From assembly GCF_954871325.1 (NCBI RefSeq), contig NC_088777.1:36743366-36807365 (forward strand): 64,000 bases of DNA. Reading direction: 5' to 3'. The stretch's first letter is position 1. Each line of letters begins with the position of its first letter. Shown piece by piece: positions 51,125-60,100 of the stretch. The notes beneath the pieces were generated by a model that had not been told where the DNA came from, made no database searches, and was given only the letters and a program-made list of their open reading frames with translations. Both the position numbers and the translations under genes were made by a program. The stretch is from Gordionus sp. m RMFG-2023. Lineage: Eukaryota; Nematomorpha; Gordioida; Chordodea; Parachordodidae.

Positions 51125-54100
51125 GGGTGGATGGATGGATGGGTGGATCGATAGCTAGATAGAATGTTGAATGAATTTGGCAATAAATGCCGACACAAGT
51201 AAATTAGCATCTCTTCGTTTTTTAAAATTGTGAGTCACGAGGTTTAGTGAGTCTGGTTAATGGCAATCTAGTCCACTAAATATTTTTTAAAAATTTTGAT
51301 TACACCATGCTTACAAGACCATATTTTACAATAATAAATTCTTACGACTCTAGTAATTACAATTAAAAATATTATTGCAAACTACGTTAATTAAGAATCA
51401 ATCCAATGCATTCAATTCCAGCGTCATATCTAGTCTGGGCGAATTCAATTGCCCCATTTGCCGGCACATCTCCAACCGTCTTATACCCGTGTACTTACCC
51501 AAATCGGATAGCCATTTATACATAAGGAATGATCTAAAGAAACGAAAATGTTGTTTTCCTACTAATTCTTCAAACATCTCCGATAACTTTCCTAGTTCAT
51601 TCAACAATTTTCCCGACTACGATCCCAAAAGTGAGAATAAATATGAGGATGGTATTCCGTACGATGTTGAGAGAAAAAACAATCTAAACAGCTTTATCTT
51701 AGAAAGTTTACGTGAATTTTTAAATTTCGATAGCAATAAAAGTATTAACGACAATCCGCTTTTACTAGATAGTGATAATAGTAATAATCTTCTTTTAATG
51801 AAGGAATGCGAAATACAATTCGACGAACGCCTTATAGGAGACAATTTCATGCGTTCTGCGTCGGTTCCTTACTTTTCTTTAGACCCTCTTAACCTAAATA
51901 TTACGGATGATAACGTTCTCAATAGCAATTATACAAATATTTCTCTTAGGGATGATACGGACCGGGATAATACCGTTCCCCCTACGGATGATATTTTGAA
52001 CATGGACTTTTTGACGGATGATCCTAGCAATGTAATTCAATTAGACTCATCTTCAAATTTTGGCAGCTTGCCTAAATATCAGCTCCTTTATCTCTTTTCT
52101 AGACTGTGCTCTGTGCTAAGGTAAGGAATCATATATCATTTTGTATTAAACCGCTTATTATTAAAATATCCTGGTTTCATTATTAGAGTATTCTGTCTTC
52201 ACTGACAGAATAACATAATAATGCAGATTATTGTGTACTGTAATATTTTAAAGAGATCACCATAATTTATGGAATGGGTGAGGGGTAAGATAGAACAGAA
52301 ATAAAAAGAAGAAAGATTAATAATTATATTATTTTAATCGAAAATATGATAGAGGCCAGTAAATATATAAGAAACTTAAATTAGATTTTGTCAGAAATGG
52401 AAATAGATCACTCCAATCCTCAAGCGGTGATAATAAATTTCTTATTATATTTATTAAATCAATTTCATGTATAATAATCAAGGATTAACCTAGAGGCGGA
52501 GTTGGTGAGGCGCCAAATTAACATTACAAAGGATAACACGACCGGCAATAACGACCTTTCTAAGAGATTATTTTTCAGTATTTAAAAAAAAATCTCCATA
52601 AAATATCTTTAATTTTTTTAAAGTAATAATACAATTATTATTATGTCATACTCTTTTATTCAAATAAAATTTACATCTTAATTTATAATTTAGCCAAAAA
52701 ATATATAAGAAATAAAAGGGAGAAAATATTAGGTTTGTTGGGAAAGAGATTAATTCCAATTTTTTTAAAAAAGGTTAATATAATGTTTTTTTATTTATAA
52801 ATGTATCTAAATAATTGTTTGAATTGCATATAATAAATTTATTAGAAACAGTCTTTTTTATAGAACCGATCATAAGAAAGATAGCATTTAAAATAAAGAT
52901 AAATCGATATGATCGTCTATTCTAACAGATGTGAACTTATCCCTGATGCTAAAAGAAAAAGTTAATATAAGCTGTATGAGAAGCTGTATAGTCTACGATA
53001 GCGAAACCTTGGTGGTGAAGCTAAATTGGGAAGAACAAAGATAAGAATGGTCGATGAATGTGTGGGGTATCTATGAGAGAGAGAAAGAATCAATCAACGA
53101 ATTGCAGGAGAGAATTAATATAGAAATGGTCCGAAAAGTGATTAGAAGAAAAAGACTAGGGTGGTTTGAGTACGTTTAACGAAAGATGATTTGGTTATAA
53201 GAGATGCACTTTGATGGAAGTAATGGGAGCTAGGCCTCGTGGAAGTCCAACAAAGTCGTGGACGAAAGTGATAACGGGTGGCATAAAAAATTTACAGATA
53301 ACGAAGCCAGAACCGAAATTAGCTTACCCGGGTAAACTGGGAAAACCGCTAATAAACGATAAAGAAGAAGAAATCATTTGTATTTAAAACAAACTGGATA
53401 CAACTTTGAAATTATGATTATTTTCATACTCAAAACCAATTTAATTCTAGGCTAAAATATTTTAAATTACGCTATATGCTCTTTACAATCCCCTTGACCT
53501 TTATGCAAATGTTGAAATAATTTCTTTGCTAAGATTATCTTTGTCTGATTCGATTGCGATGGATACTTAACAAGCATAATGAAGCTAATCTATCACCACA
53601 TTTTGTTATGAAATTTTTTTTTCATAATAGGTGGTGATAAGGTAATTAATAATGCCCATTTTATTGATTTTAAATATGTATAATCGTCTAGTAACTTGGA
53701 AATATTTATTTCATTTAAATCAGAAGATTGATGATATTTATTCTCTCTCTTCTTCCACATTTCAATTGTAGATATTATAAAAATCAGATAATTTTGCTAC
53801 CATTTTATAAAACTCATGCCAGTGTTCATTATATTTTCGCAGAATCATAATTTGAAATGATGCAATTACTTTCAAATAAAATCTTAAAAATAATATGAAA
53901 AAATAAATTACATAACAAATTTAATTTTCCAGATAGGGGAAAATTTTGAAATTACATATTTTGTTAAAATCATTTTATAGATAATTCAGGCGTGATTATA
54001 AAGCACTTTAGAAATTATTTTTTAAATTAATTCAAAATTTTATGGTAAACTGTCTAAAATTTATTTTAAGTAGCCATTTGTTGTTTAAAACCTGGCTTGA

Positions 54101-57100
54101 AGTAATTATTTTTAAAATGATTATTTTTAAACCGCAGTAACATTTAGCACTATTAGGCTAATACTCAGCAATTGGTCAAATCACAATACTTAAAAATATT
54201 TTTAACAGCAAATGAATACCTTACACTTTTGTGGTTATTTTTCAATTCTAAACTAACTCAGGTTAAATGTCAAAGAAACATATTCTCTTTTAAGTTTCCC
54301 ACTTATTACTACACCTAAATATTTAAAAAGTGCTAATCAATAATCATTAATTAAGATTTCCTAATATATTTTAATATTTATACTTTTAACGCCCTATTAT
54401 GGATATATTTTTGAAGTTGAAATTTCTAATTAACTTTTGAGACATAATAAGCTAGTAAATATTGAGGTTTTCCTCTATTCTATTTTCGTGTTATGTACAA
54501 TTTGTCTACCTTTGTTAGTGATAACTTAAATAAATAGTCAAGCACGGTGTTATAATTTCCAGCTTTGTGTATATTTCATTTCTGCAGTCTCATTGAAATA
54601 GACGTGTCCTCTCGCAAGTGAGTAATTAGGTTTTGTGATCTGTTATGATCGTGAATTTTTTGCCAATGGGGTACTCTAATCTTTATCGATAAAATAATAG
54701 CAAGAGCTTCACTCTCTATATTTGTATAATTTATCTGATTTCAATAACGTTCTAGAGGCTGCTACTGGCTTTTCCTTGCCTTCTCCTTCTTACATTTCCA
54801 ATCCTCTTAATGTTTTTAACTCGTCTAAACCATGTCCATTTTTCATTGTTCACTATTCTGTATTGTGGATCTGCGAAGTCCGCAAAATTATTTATTCCTT
54901 TGATTTAGGTTCGGGAATATTTATTATCGCTTATAATTTTATCACCATTTGGATGTATTCCATCACCGTCTATATCATGCCCCAAAAAACGAATTTTGTC
55001 TTTCATGAATACTCTTGGTAAAGATGCGTGTCAAACCATAATTATTCTCTCAAAAGCCTTTTTTTTATGTTGGTTGTCAAGATTCAATCTTTGTCCTCTG
55101 TAATCAATAAAATCATCTATATAAAATATGACTTCTTTCAAATCACCGAATATTTGTTCCATTATTTGTTAAATCTGATTGAGGCTGTTTTTAGAGGAAA
55201 GAGTAATCTTTTGAACCAAAAAAACCTTTGTGCGTCGATATATTACTATTTTATATGTTAAATTTACTAAATTTTTTATATTTAATATGTGAATTTTCAC
55301 ATAGTATAACTGAAATATGATGTGTTTGGTGAATAAAAATTTTATATTATATAATAGTAAGACCACTTTTAGCTGATTAGCTGAGATTGATGATTTATTT
55401 AATATACTTAATAACTTATAATAAAAAGAGATAAAATATTAAAAACTTTAAATAAATACTGGACAATTTTGGTTTACATTTTAGCTTTATTTAATTTTTT
55501 TTCTTACGGCCCAATTTTATAAATACTGTCATTTTGATTAATTTACTGCCCAAAAAATAATGGTTAGATTTCAAAAAAATTTCCATTGTTCCATCGATGT
55601 TGGTGGCATTATTTTTTCCAAAAAAAAATCGTTTTTTATTTTTTTTTCATGTTTTTTTTTTATTTTTATTTCCATCCCTAGCTTCTATACGAAAAAATCT
55701 TATGTATCTTTACACCAAATTGTTCCAGAATATTCTTTTAATTTATTCAGGAGTGTTCCCTTTTTGTATTCTGTCATGGTTGAAAGAAGCACCGCCAAAA
55801 ATATAAAAATTTTAAATTGTTAGAAATTTAACTCTTAATCGCACAGGTGGGATTAAATATCATATAATATATAATTTTATTTTGAGTTAATATTATTATA
55901 AAAAAAATATTTTCATAGCTTATTAAAACATAAATAAATTTTTTTCAATTTTAAAAATTAACAAATATATATCCGTAAGTGGGCGTTATATGCGTAAATA
56001 TGTAAGTATCATTTTAGGAAACCGGAATGATGATTGGATAGCGCTTTTTTTATATTTGGGTATATATACATATGAAAAACCTAAAAATTAAAAAAAAAAT
56101 TTAGGTTTCTTTGATGTTTAATCTATGAGTAGGTTTAGAATAGTAAAATAATGGAAATTTTCTAAGGTAAATATTGCTGGCGTTATTTATCAAAATCTCT
56201 TAATTTTTGTTTTATATGTGTATATTTACGTGCTAAGCATTATCCTAAAAAATTTTTTGAAAATAATTTGATTTGACCGATTGCCGAGCTTAAAACCGAC
56301 CATTTGCTAAATATTCGATTGACCAAATTTACTAGTAATACAATTTGAAAAATGGCTATGCAAAATCTAGTTATTTTAAAAACGTTATTAATCAAAATTC
56401 TTTCGATATTTTTGCCTGAATCTATTAGCAGCTTAACATTTTTAGATAAAGTATTTATGTGCAAAATTAATTTTGATTTTTTCAGTAGTTCAAGAGTTAT
56501 AAGTGTTTTTTGGAGCTTGGGGTCACATAGACCTCACCTGGTCATCCTTGTAACTTTTTTTTCATCTATTTTGGCATTGATACATTAAGCATAAGTAAAC
56601 CATTTTTTATACATAATTTAAAAGTTATATTATATTAATATTTGCAGTGATTAAATCAATATTTCAATTTTTGATATCATTTTATGGTATTTAATAACTT
56701 ATGTCAGTTTTAAGAATATTATTACTATAAAATAATTAAAATCATTAACTTATAGTTTATTTAAAAATTTTTTAAAATATGAAAGCTACAAATTGATTTA
56801 AATATATAGTGCTTTTAAATTGGGGTCCGAGGGTATCCCAACTAGTGTTTCGCGTGATTTTTTTCACATGTGCAATGAAGGGTTTAAAAACCTGGTATAA
56901 AAAATAACCCTCTAAGTCAGGATTATGACAACAAAGATGAGAGAGGTTGTTTGCAGTGCCGGTCTCATCTGACTATTGGGTCCGATGGGACGGTCTGACC
57001 TATGATCGATTAAAAAAGATAAAGTTTACTATGAATTACTTTTATTTACATGAACACGTAAAACATGATTACTTAATGCTTGACACTTTATAATATTTCA

Positions 57101-60100
57101 TTCATTGTTTGCTTTTCTTCCGTTTCATTATAGTCAAGTAATTTAATTTAGGTGATTTTATTTATTAGGTATTATATATTTATTTTTAGAAATTGAAATC
57201 ATAGATGATGATAATATTATTGAATCTCCTCTCCCTCTTCTGAAGGTGAAAAAATAACAATAGATTTAGAAGATAGTAGTAGTAAAAATGAAAGAAATTA
57301 ATCAAATTCAAATTTGAAAGATGTTAGAGAATTATATAAATTTTTTAGAAAGAATAATTCTGGAATATTTTTCAAGCACAAGTAAATTATCTGAATATAT
57401 CAAATTGAGAGTTCAAAATTTCAAATATATGAATTAAAACTGCATCAAAAAAACAATTTATACTTAATAGACCCTTCTCTCTTCATATTATTTGTTGATA
57501 TTTGATTAAATGATATGAATATGATTTTATATTACATATTCGCATATGTAATAAATATTTTAATCTTACTCTAGGAGACGACTTATGATTTATATAAATG
57601 TTTCACAGGAAAAAATATTAGTTCAGAAAGAAATAATTTTTTCTTTAGATTATATTTGTATTAATAAAATTACAACTACGCTAAACACTAAAATTAATAA
57701 ATATATTGCTGAATTTAATCCCCACATTAGGCTACATCAGTAGCATGTTAATAGATCTTTTCTGAAGTTGGTGATAAAATATCAACGGAATAGAATGAAT
57801 CCAAAGATGGTTCAACCTCTAATGAAATTTGAATTATGGAATTAATTTGATTTTTTATAAGATTATTAGTATATTTATATATAAATCAATTTTGCAAATA
57901 TCTATCCCATATTATATATATCAAAAACTCATTAAATATGCAAATTGATTTTTATAATATTCAATAAATTTGGTATTATAAATATTTGATGATGTAATTA
58001 AAATATTGGTAATTTAACATATTTCATTTTTAATAAATTTAATGCAGAATAAAACTTTTATAGCATAATAAAAAAGCATATTTTAAATGTAACCGGACCG
58101 ACTCTCATCCGACCTAACTGTCCAGCGGTCCAGTCCCATTTTAAATAAAGACGGGACTGGACCGCTGTAAAAACTAAAAGAAGTAAAATAAAAATAGACC
58201 ACAAAAATTGATTTTCAATATGAACGGAGTTTTTTGCATTCATGGCTGTAACCATTACTCAAAATTTGATTCATAACAATTCTGCAAATTATTTTTCCTA
58301 TTATTAAAAATAAAAAATAAGCGCATTCTTATATTTATTTTTTTAATTTCAAAGATGGGTGCATTGATTTTAAATGTTTAAACTCAGTATTTTTTCATTT
58401 CGAATTATCTTATATTTCAATATATTGTTCGACGGCTCGATTATAAAAGACCGCCAACACAATATTTTAGCTAAAAAAATATTACGCAAGCCTAGAGATT
58501 TTTCACATAGATGGTAGAAAGGTTGGGGCATCTACTAACGAAAATCGGGGCATGACTAATATTATTTCCGTTAAAATCCTATTTTAAATTGGCTAAATCG
58601 AGCCGTTCACTAATTTAAATCAAACCAACTCTCAGTTTTCTAAATTTGTATTTATATTAAATTAAAAAATTTAAAGTTACTCAATTAACGTTATAAATTT
58701 CAATTAAAAATGTTTTTTTTTAAATGAGTGAGAAGAACCCTTTTCTCAAAAAAGTCACTAAACTGATAAACTTTTTTGACTAAAATTTTCCCGTAAAAGC
58801 ATCACCGTGAATGCATCGCTGCAAAAGTCGTTCCGAAAGATATTTTCGTGAATGCAATAACGTAAAAAACCCAGCAACATTTTTACCCGGGTTTGGTTCG
58901 GTTTAAGGTTAAAAAAATAGATGGGTTTGGTTCGGGCTCGGTTCAGGGAAATATTTTTGAACCGAGTTTGGTTCTGGGTTTAGCTCGGGTTTATGAATTT
59001 TTGAATTGATAAAAAAAAATATTTTATATTTAAATCATAATTAAAAAACTAGACATAAATTTGGTATAAAAAATAAATTTTTTATTTTATTTATAGGCAA
59101 AATATAGTTAAAAATAAAAAATATAGTCATGTATAGATTTTTAAAAAATTTTTATAGGCAAAATATAGTTAAAAATAAAAAGTATAGTCATGTATAGATT
59201 TAAAAAATTTTATTTAGACGTATTTCTTTAAATTAACAATATCCAATATAATAATTTTTACTTTGACTTGTTCACTTTCATTTTCCTCTAATTAATAATC
59301 TTTGAGAATTGAAAATAAATGGTGTAAATGAATATAATTGTATAAAATTTATTAACAATCCAATAGTAATCTTTGAGAATAAATTTAAAAATGGAGTAAA
59401 TGAATTAAGTTGTTTAAAATTTATTAACACTTCACTTAATTGGAAATTTGAAAATCAAGTAAATTATTAATATTTGTATTTACAATTATACAAATATCTT
59501 ATATTAATTTAAACAATATACTGAACCCGGGTTCAAATAAAATTGCCGGGTTCGGTTTGGAGTTTTGGAAATTTTATAAACGGGGTTCGGTTATTTTTCT
59601 ATAAACCCAGGTTTTCTTCTCCGAGTTCGGGTTCGGTTCGAACCCCTGGGAAAAACATTCAAACATAATTTTGCCCCTAGACTAGTCGATGTGGGGTTAG
59701 TAGTCCTATTTTTGTGATGAGATAGCTAGGGTTAGATAAATAATTATTAATATTATTTTTGCTGAATTTAATCTATATCCGTGCAAATTTATACCAAACA
59801 AGATAGCAAGGCCATAACTGGATCCTGGTGTTTTAGGGGTCTGGGAAAATTTTTTTACCATCAATATATAAGTAAAGAGGAGGGGATTCTTTAATCATAC
59901 TTAGATTTATCTGATAAATGATTTTTTCACTGTAATGTATTCGTGAAAATATCTTTTCATGGTAATCGACATTCGCGGGAATTTGTAAACTGTAGGGCCC
60001 TTCACACCAAAAGTTTCACAGTCATATAGCTGTTGTTGAACCATAAGAGTACGTATTATCTCCTCTTCTTTCTAGAATTCTATAGATATTTTAATAGAAT

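Noticed and set aside
54722-55261. Frames of 80-100 codons in intron 29
   Set aside because: They are random openness in A/T-rich DNA, with membrane-like but unrecognisable composition and no splice partners in phase.
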